NCBI RefSeq assembly: GCF_007828035.1
Contig: NZ_VITV01000001.1
Span: 806,001 to 870,000 of the forward strand
DNA: 64,000 bases
DNA from: Nitrospirillum amazonense
Lineage (GTDB): Bacteria; Pseudomonadota; Alphaproteobacteria; Azospirillales; Azospirillaceae
Direction: 5' to 3'
This document shows positions 46,912-56,557 of this stretch, one piece after another. The notes beneath the pieces were generated by a model. That model saw only the letters and a program-made list of their open reading frames with translations. It was not told the origin of the DNA and did not search any database. Position 1 is the stretch's first letter, and every line of letters starts with the position of its first letter. The position numbers were made by a program, and so were the translations under genes.

Positions 46912-48287
46912 TGGGCGCGCCGGGTTCCTCCAGCGCGGAAGGTTCCGTTGGTGGTGTCCACATCGTCAAGGGGACGGGCGTGGGTGGCACCGGCGGCATG
47001 GGCATTGGCATGGACCGCCGGGTGGAGAAGCCCAAGGGCTGGAAGGGTTGGGTGCACCGCGCCCGCACCGACAGGCGCGCCTGGGCGGCGGGCGTGGCGC
47101 TGCTGGCGCTGACCGGCGGGGCGGTCGTCCTGACCCAGACCCAGGGAGGCCAGACCGTTCGTGTGGCGGAGTCCCGCCTGACCGTGGCCACCGTGTCCCA
47201 GGGCACGTTCGAGGATTTCATCCCCGTGCGCGGCGCGGTGGAACCGCTGAACAGCGTCTACCTCGACAGCATCGAAGGCGGCCGGGTGGAGAAGAAGCTG
47301 GTGGAGGTGGGCCAGAAGGTGAAGGCCGGCCAGCCGCTGGTGGAGCTGTCGAACACCCAGCTGCAGCTGGACATCATCTCGCGTGAGGCGCAGGTGATGG
47401 AACAGATCAACCGCCTGCACGACACCGAACTGCAGCTGGAAACCAACCGCATCAGCAACCAGCGTGAGTTGGCGGAGTGCGACTACAATGTGTCCTGGCT
47501 GTCCAAGGACCTGGAGCGCAAGACGGCGCTGATCAAGACGGGTGCGTCTTCGCAACGCGACATCGACATCATCCGCGATCAGATCAAATGGTATGAGCGC
47601 CGGCGCGACCTGACGCTGGAGACCATGCGCACCACCGACAAGATGCGCGCCAGCCAGTACACCGAGATGCAGGACAGCACCCGCCGGCTGGAGGAGAACC
47701 TGGCCATGGCGCGCAAGAACCTGGACAGCCTGGTGGTGCGGGCGCCGGTGGACGGCCAGATCACCGTGCTGGACGTGGAGATCGGCCAGACCAAGCAGAA
47801 GGGTGAGCGCCTGGGCCGCATCGACCGCGACGACGGCTTCAAGGTCCAGGCCCAGATGGACGAGTTCTACCTGTCGCGCCTGGAATTGGGCCAGACGGCG
47901 GAGGCCGCCATCGGTGCCGGGGAGTACAAGCTGAAGGTCGCCAAGATTTATCCGCAGGTTCGCGACGGCCAGTTCCAGGTGGATCTGGAATTCTTGGGAG
48001 CGGCACCGCAGGATATCCGCAGCGGCCAGACCCTGCAGATGCGCCTGAAGCTGGGCGCGGCCACCACCGCGCTGCTGATCCCTAACGGCGGCTTCTACCA
48101 GGACACGGGCGGCGACTGGATCTTCGTGGTACAGCCGGGTGGCGCCTATGCCGAAAAGCGGCGCGTGCATCTGGGCCGGCGCAACGCCCAGATGATCGAG
48201 GTGCGCGACGGGCTGGCGGCGGGCGACCGGGTCATCGTCTCCTCCTATGGCGACCTGGCCCGCATGGACCGCATCGAACTGAATTGA
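46911..48287 (+). CDS. HlyD/MacA-type periplasmic adaptor of ABC transporter
   Basis: Membrane-fusion protein of 458 residues. A Gly-rich cytoplasmic N-terminus (about 1-45, SVGGVHIVKGTGVGGTGGMG) precedes one TM helix (about 57-78). The lipoyl/barrel-sandwich halves are split by a coiled-coil hairpin (about 150-265). The second lipoyl half contains VRAPVDGQITVLDVEIGQ. The beta-barrel and membrane-proximal domain follow, and the end reads VIVSSYGDLARMDRIELN. It bridges the inner-membrane permeases to an outer-membrane factor, which is not encoded here. The ATG at 46911 overlaps the small ORF stop. Confidence 0.9.
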   Translation: MGAPGSSSAEGSVGGVHIVKGTGVGGTGGMGIGMDRRVEKPKGWKGWVHRARTDRRAWAAGVALLALTGGAVVLTQTQGGQTVRVAESRLTVATVSQGTFEDFIPVRGAVEPLNSVYLDSIEGGRVEKKLVEVGQKVKAGQPLVELSNTQLQLDIISREAQVMEQINRLHDTELQLETNRISNQRELAECDYNVSWLSKDLERKTALIKTGASSQRDIDIIRDQIKWYERRRDLTLETMRTTDKMRASQYTEMQDSTRRLEENLAMARKNLDSLVVRAPVDGQITVLDVEIGQTKQKGERLGRIDRDDGFKVQAQMDEFYLSRLELGQTAEAAIGAGEYKLKVAKIYPQVRDGQFQVDLEFLGAAPQDIRSGQTLQMRLKLGAATTALLIPNGGFYQDTGGDWIFVVQPGGAYAEKRRVHLGRRNAQMIEVRDGLAAGDRVIVSSYGDLARMDRIELN

Positions 48288-48331
48288 TCCGTTCGCGAAA
48301 CGATCTTTGAATTTGTTGTCATAAGACGGGG

Positions 48332-49021
<690 letters not shown>

Positions 49022-49085
49022 CGCTCCGCTTCCGTCCCGCCCGTTCCTGCCGCCGCCCTTCGCCGCAAAGGGGGAATGCTGCCCC

Positions 49086-51566
49086 ATGTTCGCCAACTAC
49101 CTGACCGTGGCGCTGCGCACGCTGATCAAGCACAGGCTCTATTCCGCCATCACAGTGGCGGGGTTGGCGCTGGGCCTGGCGGCGGCCATCCTGATCGGCC
49201 TGTTCGTCCATAACGAACTGACCTATGACCGCGACGTCACCGATGCCGACCGCATCCAGCAGGTGCTGGTCACCGCCACCCTGCCCGGCCGCGCGCCGGA
49301 GGATGGGGCGGCGCTGCCCATGCCTGTGGGGCCTGCGCTGAAGCAGGCTTTCCCCCGGCAGGTGGCCGAAATGGCCCGCATCCTGCCCCAGACATCCAGC
49401 CTCAAGCGGGATGAAACGCTGTTCAGCGAACAGGTGGCCGTGGCCGACACCAGCTTCTTCCGACTGTTCGACTGGCCCTTCCTGGCCGGCGACCGCGCCA
49501 CGGCGCTGGACGACCCCAATTCCGTGGTGCTGACGCGCAAGACTGCCGCCAAGTATTTCGGCGACGCCGACGCGCTGGGCCGGACTCTGCTGGTGGACGG
49601 GCATCCGTTGCGGGTGACGGGCGTCATGCGCGACCTGCCGGCCAACACCCAGTTCGCCTTCGCCCTGCTGCTGCCCATGGACAGCCAGGCCAACCAGACC
49701 CCGGACTACCTGCGGGACCACTGGGGAGGGCTGATGACCCTGACCTTTGTGAAGCTGAAGCCGGAGGTCGACCCGCAGGCCGGCGCCGACGCCATCCGGG
49801 CCGGCCTTCCCGCCTTCGGCGCCGCCATCCCGCCCATCCGCACCAGCACGGGTGAGGTTCACCTGGGCGAGGTGTTCAAATTCTTCCTGGTGCCGCTGAC
49901 GCAGGCCCATCTGCATCCGGTGCGCAACGCCATGGTGGAGGGGACCAGCCCGCTGGAGGTCGGCATCTTCACCGCCGTCGCCGTGCTGGTGTTGGCCATC
50001 GCCTGCATCAACTTCATGAACCTGGCGACGGCGCGGGCCTCCTTGCGGGCGCGCGAGGTGGCGTTGCGCAAGGTGGTGGGTGCCAGCCGCGGCCAGATCA
50101 TGGCGCAGTTCCTGGGCGAATCCATCCTGCTGACCGGCCTGGCGCTGATCCTGGCGGTGGCGCTGGTGGAGGTGCTGCTGCCATCCTTCGCTGCCTTCCT
50201 GGGCAAGCCGTCGCTCGCCTTCAACTATCTGCGCGACGCGCGGGTACTGGGCTGCCTGGCGGCCCTGCTGCTGGCGGTGGGCGGCGTCGGCGGCCTTTAT
50301 CCCGCCGTCTTCCTGTCCGCCTTTCAGCCGGGACCGGTGCTGAAGGGCAACAGCGGCGGCAGCGGGGCGGGTGGCCGCCTGCGCGTGGTCCTGGTGGTGG
50401 CGCAGTTCGCCATTTCCATCGGCCTGATGGTGGCGACGGGCGTGGTCTATGGCCAGCTGGCCTATGCCCAGGGCCGGGCGCTGGGCTTCAACAAGGAGAA
50501 CGTCGTCGTCCTGACCGATCTGTACGGCCCGGACCTGCAGCGGAAGGCGGAGACGCTGCGCGACGCCCTGCGGCAGGACCCGCGCATCGCCTCCGCAGCA
50601 CTGGCCGAGTCCTATCCCGGCAGCGGCACGGAGAACAACACGGGCGTGAACCATCCTGGGGCACCGGCCGATGACGGGGCGTTGGTGCTGCGCCGCGACG
50701 CCGTGGACCCGTACTATTTCGTCACCCTCGACGTTCGGCTGGTGGCCGGCCGCGTCTTCGATCGTGACCATCCAGCCGACACCATTCCTCCGGCCGACCC
50801 GGCCAATCCGCAGAAGCTGCGCCATGGCGGTGTGGTCCTGAACCAGTCGGCCGTGCGGCGCCTGGGCTACGCCTCGCCCGAAGCGGCTCTGGGCCAGCCG
50901 CTGATGCTGCCCGGCAAGGAGGGTGAGGCGGGGGTCGAGATCACGGTGGTGGGCGTGGTGGAAGACTTCCACCAGGGCAGCGTCCACACCGCCGTCGCGC
51001 CGCAGATGTTCCTGGTGACGCCCAAGAACTACAGCCAGCTGTTGATCCGGGTGAAGGCGGGGGAGATGGCGGGCGCGTTGGACCTGATCGACCGCAGCTG
51101 GCGCCAGCTGGTGCCGGACCGGCCCGTTCCGCGCGTCTTCCTGGATGCCCAGCTGCAAAGCGTCTATGAGCGCGAGACCAAGACCGGCCAGCTGTTCGCC
51201 GCCTTCTCGGGGCTGGCCATCGTCATCGCCGCCCTGGGCCTGTTCGGCCTCGCCTCCTTCACCGCCGAGCGGCGGACCAAGGAGATCGGGCTGCGCAAGG
51301 TGCTGGGCGCCGGCGTCACCGACATCGTGCGCCTGCTGGTCTGGCAGTTCTCCAAGCCCGTGCTGGTGGCCAACGTCATCGCCTGGCCGATCGCATGGGT
51401 CGCCATGCGCCACTGGCTGGACGGCTTCGCCGATCGCGTTTCCCTCAACCCTCTACTGTTCGTGGCGTCCGGCCTGTCGGCCCTGGTGGTCGCCTGGGCC
51501 ACGGTGGGGCTGCACGCCGCCCGGGTGGCGGCCACCAAACCCGTCGTCGCCTTGCGCTATGAATAA
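49086..51566 (+). CDS. ABC permease 1 (FtsX/MacB type, two-domain)
   Basis: 826 residues, about eight TM helices in two repeats. TM1 is about 18-40 ([20 protein letters not shown]). A MacB-like periplasmic domain (about 45-285) is followed by FtsX helices near 290-315, 340-365 and 395-420. The second repeat begins near 440, has a periplasmic domain, and ends with helices around 703-725, 758-780 and 790-815. The coupling segment is [15 protein letters not shown], and the C-terminus is VVALRYE. It moves substrate or force mechanically with the ATPase. It differs most from the other three in the first periplasmic domain. AAAGGGGG precedes the ATG. Confidence 0.92.
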   Translation: MFANYLTVALRTLIKHRLYSAITVAGLALGLAAAILIGLFVHNELTYDRDVTDADRIQQVLVTATLPGRAPEDGAALPMPVGPALKQAFPRQVAEMARILPQTSSLKRDETLFSEQVAVADTSFFRLFDWPFLAGDRATALDDPNSVVLTRKTAAKYFGDADALGRTLLVDGHPLRVTGVMRDLPANTQFAFALLLPMDSQANQTPDYLRDHWGGLMTLTFVKLKPEVDPQAGADAIRAGLPAFGAAIPPIRTSTGEVHLGEVFKFFLVPLTQAHLHPVRNAMVEGTSPLEVGIFTAVAVLVLAIACINFMNLATARASLRAREVALRKVVGASRGQIMAQFLGESILLTGLALILAVALVEVLLPSFAAFLGKPSLAFNYLRDARVLGCLAALLLAVGGVGGLYPAVFLSAFQPGPVLKGNSGGSGAGGRLRVVLVVAQFAISIGLMVATGVVYGQLAYAQGRALGFNKENVVVLTDLYGPDLQRKAETLRDALRQDPRIASAALAESYPGSGTENNTGVNHPGAPADDGALVLRRDAVDPYYFVTLDVRLVAGRVFDRDHPADTIPPADPANPQKLRHGGVVLNQSAVRRLGYASPEAALGQPLMLPGKEGEAGVEITVVGVVEDFHQGSVHTAVAPQMFLVTPKNYSQLLIRVKAGEMAGALDLIDRSWRQLVPDRPVPRVFLDAQLQSVYERETKTGQLFAAFSGLAIVIAALGLFGLASFTAERRTKEIGLRKVLGAGVTDIVRLLVWQFSKPVLVANVIAWPIAWVAMRHWLDGFADRVSLNPLLFVASGLSALVVAWATVGLHAARVAATKPVVALRYE

Positions 51567-51578
51567 GGAGTCCTCGCC

Positions 51579-54053
51579 ATGAAGATGCTGGGTAATTTCC
51601 TGCGGGTGGCGGTGCGCATCCTGGTGCGTGATCGGCTGTACACCCTGCTGAACGTGGCGGGCCTCGCCATCGGCATCGCCGCCGCCAGCATGCTGGGCCT
51701 CTATGTCTGGCATGAGACGCACTACGACGGCTTCTTCAGCAAGGCTGGCCAGATCTACCGCGTCGACAAGACGGAATTCGTGCCCGGCCGCATGCCCATC
51801 ACCTACGATTCCACGGCCAAGCCCCTGGGTCCGATGCTGAAGCAGGATTTCCCCGAAGTCGAGGCCATGGTGCGTGTCCACAGCGAGTCGGTGGTGGTTT
51901 CGCGCGACGGCAACGCCTTTCGCGAGCGGATGCAGGTGGTGGACGGCGACTTCTTCCGGCTGTTCGACCTGCCCTTCATCGCCGGCGACCCCGGCACGGC
52001 GCTGGCCGCCCCCGGCACCGTCGTGCTGCCGGAAAGCCTGGCGCGGAAGTATTTCAATGGTGTGGACATCCTGGGCCGCACGCTGACGCTGACCAACGGC
52101 ATCAGCCTGACGGTCAGCGGCGTCATCCGCGACCTGCCGACCAATACCCACCTGCGGCGTGATGCCATGCTGACCAACATCGGGACCCGGCTGGGCGAGA
52201 ATTTCGACGGCTGGTTCACCCGCATGGACACGACCTGGAACACCAACTTCATCCGGACCTACATCCTGGTGAAGCCCGGCACCGACCCGGCGGCGCTGAC
52301 GGCGCGCTTCCCCGCCTTCCTGGCGGCGCGCGACCCCAACTATCTGTCGACCGGCACCAACAAGCCGGCCAAGGCCCTGGTGCTGACCGGCCTCACTCAC
52401 ATCCACACCGATCCCACCGGGGTCAGCGCCAACCTGCTGGGCGTGCTGCACGGCCTGCTGGCCGTGGCCGCCGTGGTGTTGGGCATCGCCATCGTCAACT
52501 TCGTCAACCTGTCGACCGCGCGGTCCTCCCTCAGGGTGCGTGAGGTGGCGGTGCGCAAGGCGCTGGGCGCGCCGCGCGGCATGCTGATCGGGCAATTCAT
52601 CGTGGAATCGGTGCTGCTGACCCTGGTGGCGGCGGTGCTGGGGTACGTCCTGCTGGAAATGCTCATGCCCACCTTCGTGTCCGCGCTGGGCATCCGGTTC
52701 GACCGGGGCTACCTCTACAGCCCCTGGCTGCTGGTGGCGGAACTGGTGGGTGTGCTGGCGGTGGGCGGCCTGGCCGGCCTCTACCCGGCGCTGGTCCTGT
52801 CACGGCCCACCGCCTCGGTCCTGTTGAAAGGCGGAACGGTGTCGTCGGGCGGATCAGCGGTGCGCACCCTGCTGGTGGTGGCGCAGTTCAGCGCCGCCAT
52901 CCTGCTGGCCATCTCCACCATCGTCATCTTCCAGCAGACGCGCTACGTCAGCAGCCAGCAGCTGGGCTTCAACGCCGAAGGCGTGCTGCTGGTGCGCGAG
53001 TTGCACCAGCCTGAGGCGCGCGCCCACATTGAAAGCTTCCGCCAGGCGCTGCTGCGCATCCCGGGCGTGGCCCAGGCGGGCGCCAGCTTCCATGCCCCCG
53101 CCGACGGGTCAGACAGCACCGACAACTACCATGTGCCCGGCACGGTGGACGACGGCACCATCGTCTTCCGCAGTGAATTCATCGGGCACGATTATCTGCA
53201 GGCCATGGGCGTGCGGCTGCTGGCCGGCCGCCTGTTCGACCGTGCCGCCACGGCGGACGCGCTGCGCGATCCGGCGGCGGCCCCGGGTGAGGGCATCAAC
53301 AATGTGCGCCCCACCGACCCCCTGGGCCGCACGGTGGTGCTGTCGTGGCGCGCCGCCCAGCGCCTGGGCTTTCACACGGCGGAGGAGGCGGTGGGCCGCC
53401 AGGTGATCTATGACGTCGACTACCCGCTGACCATCATCGGCGTGGTGGACGACTTGCAGTTCAACAGCGCCCGGACGGAACTGCAGCCCACCGCCTTCCT
53501 GCTGGACGAACGCGGCCTGGACGTCATGGCCGTCCGCCTGACACCCGCCGCCGGGGCCGCCACGCTGGCCGCCATCGACCAGCTGTGGAAGGACACCTTC
53601 CCCACCATCCCCGCGAACCGGGAGTTCCTGGACGACCATATCCGCGACGCCTACACGGGCGAAATGCGCCAGGGGACCCTGTTGGCGGGCTTCACCGGCC
53701 TCGCCATCCTGATTGCCTGCCTGGGCCTGTTCGGCCTCGCCGCCTTCACCGCACAGCGCCGGACGAAGGAGATCGGGTTGCGCAAGGTGCTGGGCGCCGG
53801 CGTCACCGACATCGTTCGCCTGCTGGTCTGGCAGTTCAGCAAGCCGGTCATGGTGGCCAACCTGATCGCCTGGCCGCTGGCCTGGCTGGGGCTCAGCCGC
53901 TGGCTGCAGGGCTACGCCTACCGCATCGCGCTGAACCCGCTGGTCTTCGCCGTGCCCGGGCTGGCGGCGCTGGTCATCGCCTGGGTGACGGTGGCAGGCC
54001 ATGCCGCCCGCGTGGCGGCGGCCAAGCCGGTGGATGCGCTGCGGTACGAATAA
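51579..54053 (+). CDS. ABC permease 2 (FtsX/MacB type, two-domain)
   Basis: 824 residues, same two-repeat layout. It begins MKMLGNFLRVAVRILVRDRL and ends VDALRYE. The N-terminal segment YDGFFSKAGQIYRVDKTEF starts the periplasmic domain. The coupling segment is [16 protein letters not shown] strong AAGGAG site stands eleven bases upstream of its ATG, 12 bases after permease 1. It is clearly paralogous to permeases 3 and 4 (shared stretches such as NFVNLSTARSSLR and VVLPESLARKYF). Confidence 0.93.
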   Translation: MKMLGNFLRVAVRILVRDRLYTLLNVAGLAIGIAAASMLGLYVWHETHYDGFFSKAGQIYRVDKTEFVPGRMPITYDSTAKPLGPMLKQDFPEVEAMVRVHSESVVVSRDGNAFRERMQVVDGDFFRLFDLPFIAGDPGTALAAPGTVVLPESLARKYFNGVDILGRTLTLTNGISLTVSGVIRDLPTNTHLRRDAMLTNIGTRLGENFDGWFTRMDTTWNTNFIRTYILVKPGTDPAALTARFPAFLAARDPNYLSTGTNKPAKALVLTGLTHIHTDPTGVSANLLGVLHGLLAVAAVVLGIAIVNFVNLSTARSSLRVREVAVRKALGAPRGMLIGQFIVESVLLTLVAAVLGYVLLEMLMPTFVSALGIRFDRGYLYSPWLLVAELVGVLAVGGLAGLYPALVLSRPTASVLLKGGTVSSGGSAVRTLLVVAQFSAAILLAISTIVIFQQTRYVSSQQLGFNAEGVLLVRELHQPEARAHIESFRQALLRIPGVAQAGASFHAPADGSDSTDNYHVPGTVDDGTIVFRSEFIGHDYLQAMGVRLLAGRLFDRAATADALRDPAAAPGEGINNVRPTDPLGRTVVLSWRAAQRLGFHTAEEAVGRQVIYDVDYPLTIIGVVDDLQFNSARTELQPTAFLLDERGLDVMAVRLTPAAGAATLAAIDQLWKDTFPTIPANREFLDDHIRDAYTGEMRQGTLLAGFTGLAILIACLGLFGLAAFTAQRRTKEIGLRKVLGAGVTDIVRLLVWQFSKPVMVANLIAWPLAWLGLSRWLQGYAYRIALNPLVFAVPGLAALVIAWVTVAGHAARVAAAKPVDALRYE

Positions 54054-54097
54054 AGGGGCGGCCGCTGACGGAGGGAAGAAAAGGAAAGGAGGGGGCA

Positions 54098-56545
54098 ATG
54101 TTCGGCAATTTCCTGAAGGTCGCCGTGCGGGTCCTGGTGCGCCAGCGCCTCTACACCGCCCTGAACATCGCCGGCCTGGCGCTGGGCATGGCCACGGCGG
54201 CCATGATCAGCCTCTTCGTCTGGCATGAGATGCACTATGACGGCTTCTTTTCCCACGCGGACCGCATCCATCGCCTGATCCGCACCTTCCACACGCCCAG
54301 CGGCGCCGCCGTGACCGTGGCGGCACAGGCCAAGCCCATGGGCCCGGCCCTGGCGCGCGATTTCCCGGAGGCGGAGGCCGTGGTGCGGGTGGTGAACCAT
54401 GCCGTGGCCGTGCGTCGCGACAGCGCCGTGTTCGAGGTGCACCTTACCCTGGCCGACGCGGACTATTTCCGCCTGTTCGATTGGCCCTTCCTGGCGGGCG
54501 ATCCCGCCACGGCCATCAGCCAACCCGGTACCGTGGTCCTGACGGAAACGACGGCGCGCAAGCTGTTTTCCAGCGTCGACATCCTGGGCCGCGCCGTCAC
54601 CCTGACCTCGGGCGTGACGCTGACAGTGGCGGGCATCATCCGTGACCTGCCGTCCAACACCGTCTTCCATATGGAAATGCTGGCCAACATCGCCACCCGT
54701 CTCAACGACGGCTGGGATGAGCCCTTCGCCGCGGCCGACACCCAGTGGCACCACAGCTTCCTGCGCACCTACCTGCTGCTGAAGCCGGGGGTGGAGCCGG
54801 CGTCCCTGGTGGCACGCTTCCCCGGCTTCCTGGCGGCCCGCATGACGGAGTACCTGGACACGGCCACGGGCAAGCCCAGCGCGACCCTGGACCTGCAGCC
54901 GCTGACCCGGGTGCATGTCGAGGGCATCAGTGACGACGGCGTGCCTCTCAGCCTGCTGGTCACCTTCCTGGGCGTGGGGGCGCTGGTGCTGGGGATCGCG
55001 GTCATCAACTTCATCAACCTGTCCACCGCCCGCTCCTCCTTGCGCGCGCGCGAGGTGGCCATCCGCAAGACGCTGGGCGGGCGGCGCGGCATGCTGGTGA
55101 TGCAGTTCCTGACGGAATCGGTGCTGCTGGCCCTCATCTCCGGCGCCCTGGCCCTGGTGCTGGTGGAACTGGCCATGCCCCGCTTCCTGGCGCTGCTGGA
55201 CCTGCGCATGGATGCGCACTTCATATCCGGCCTGTGGATCGCGGCGGTGTCGCTGCCCCTGGTGGCTGTGGTGGGCTTGGCCGGCGGCCTTTACCCGGCG
55301 CTGGTCCTGTCGCGGCCCCGGCCGGGCGATCTGCTGAAGGGCGGGCCCATGGCGGCCGGCGGCGGGCGGTTGCGCGCCATCCTGGTGGTGGCCCAGTTCG
55401 CCGCCGCCATCGTGCTGGGCATCTCCACCGTCGTCATGCTGCAGCAGACGCGCTACGCCAGCACTCAGCGCCTGGGCTTCATGCCGGAAAACGTGGTGCT
55501 GCTGCGCGGATTGGACACGCCGGCCGGCCATGCCCACCAGCAGGCCTTGCGTGAGGCGCTGCTGCGCATCCCGGGCGTGATAGCGGCGGGCGGCAGCCTC
55601 TGGATGCCGGGCGACGGTGCCGATCGCTTCTCCTCCTACCGCCTGCCCGATACGCCCAAGGAGAAGGAACTGCAGCTGCGCACCGAGGGGGTGGACTTCG
55701 GCTACATGGAAGCCGTGGGCATGAAGGTTCTGGCCGGCCGGCTGTTCGACCAGGCCCACCCCATGGACGGCCAAGTCACCCGACCCGACGCGCCGGAGGA
55801 TGAGGAGGCACCCCAGGGTGACAGCGTTGTGCTGTCCACCCTGGCCGTGACACGCCTGGGTCTGGGCACTCCGGAACAGGCCCTGGGCCGCACGGTGATC
55901 TATGGCGACCACACGGCCTTGACCGTCATCGGCGTGGTGGACGACGTGCAGTTCGACAGCGCCAAGTCGGTGCTGGAGCCGACCCTCTACCTGATCGAAC
56001 CTCGGTTCATGGACGTCATGGCGGTGCGGGTGGCCGCCGGCGGCGGGGTTGGCACCTGGGCCGCCATCGACGACACCTGGCGCCGCCTCTACCCCGACCT
56101 GCCGCTGAAGCGGGAATTCCTGGACGACCACATCCGCGACACCTACGCCGCCACAGCGCACCAGGGCCAGCTGCTGGGCCTGTTCTCCGGCCTCGCCATT
56201 CTCATCGCCTGCTTAGGCTTGTTCGGGCTGGCGGCCTTCACCGCAGAGCGGCGGACGAAGGAGATCGGACTGCGCAAGGTGCTGGGCGCCACCGTGCCCG
56301 ACATCGTGCGCCTGCTCGTCTGGCAGTTCAGCAAGCCGGTGGTCGTGGCGACGCTGGTTGCCTGGCCGGTGGCCTGGGTGCTGGCCGGCCGCTGGCTGGG
56401 CGAATTCGTCTACCGTGTCGATCGCGATCCCCTGGTCTTCGTCATCGCCGGCCTGGTGGCGCTGTTGATCGCCTGGGTGACGGTGGCCGGCCACGCCGCC
56501 CGGGTGGCCGCCGCCAAACCGGTGCGCGCCCTGCGTTACGAATAG
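54098..56545 (+). CDS. ABC permease 3 (FtsX/MacB type, two-domain)
   Basis: 815 residues, starting MFGNFLKVAVRVLVRQRLYT and ending VRALRYE. Motifs are [54 protein letters not shown] and [15 protein letters not shown]. The ATG at 54098 has AGGAGG just upstream and matches the N-termini of its neighbours. The open frame extends upstream only because permease 2 is free of stops in that frame. Most like permease 4: both share KTLGGRRG and the FTAERRTKE segment. Confidence 0.93.
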   Translation: MFGNFLKVAVRVLVRQRLYTALNIAGLALGMATAAMISLFVWHEMHYDGFFSHADRIHRLIRTFHTPSGAAVTVAAQAKPMGPALARDFPEAEAVVRVVNHAVAVRRDSAVFEVHLTLADADYFRLFDWPFLAGDPATAISQPGTVVLTETTARKLFSSVDILGRAVTLTSGVTLTVAGIIRDLPSNTVFHMEMLANIATRLNDGWDEPFAAADTQWHHSFLRTYLLLKPGVEPASLVARFPGFLAARMTEYLDTATGKPSATLDLQPLTRVHVEGISDDGVPLSLLVTFLGVGALVLGIAVINFINLSTARSSLRAREVAIRKTLGGRRGMLVMQFLTESVLLALISGALALVLVELAMPRFLALLDLRMDAHFISGLWIAAVSLPLVAVVGLAGGLYPALVLSRPRPGDLLKGGPMAAGGGRLRAILVVAQFAAAIVLGISTVVMLQQTRYASTQRLGFMPENVVLLRGLDTPAGHAHQQALREALLRIPGVIAAGGSLWMPGDGADRFSSYRLPDTPKEKELQLRTEGVDFGYMEAVGMKVLAGRLFDQAHPMDGQVTRPDAPEDEEAPQGDSVVLSTLAVTRLGLGTPEQALGRTVIYGDHTALTVIGVVDDVQFDSAKSVLEPTLYLIEPRFMDVMAVRVAAGGGVGTWAAIDDTWRRLYPDLPLKREFLDDHIRDTYAATAHQGQLLGLFSGLAILIACLGLFGLAAFTAERRTKEIGLRKVLGATVPDIVRLLVWQFSKPVVVATLVAWPVAWVLAGRWLGEFVYRVDRDPLVFVIAGLVALLIAWVTVAGHAARVAAAKPVRALRYE

Positions 56546-56557
56546 GATGCCCGCCCC

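Noticed and set aside
53585-54097. An N-terminal extension of permease 3 by 171 codons
   Set aside because: That frame lies within permease 2. The ATG at 54098 has a ribosome site and aligns with the N-termini of permeases 1, 2 and 4.
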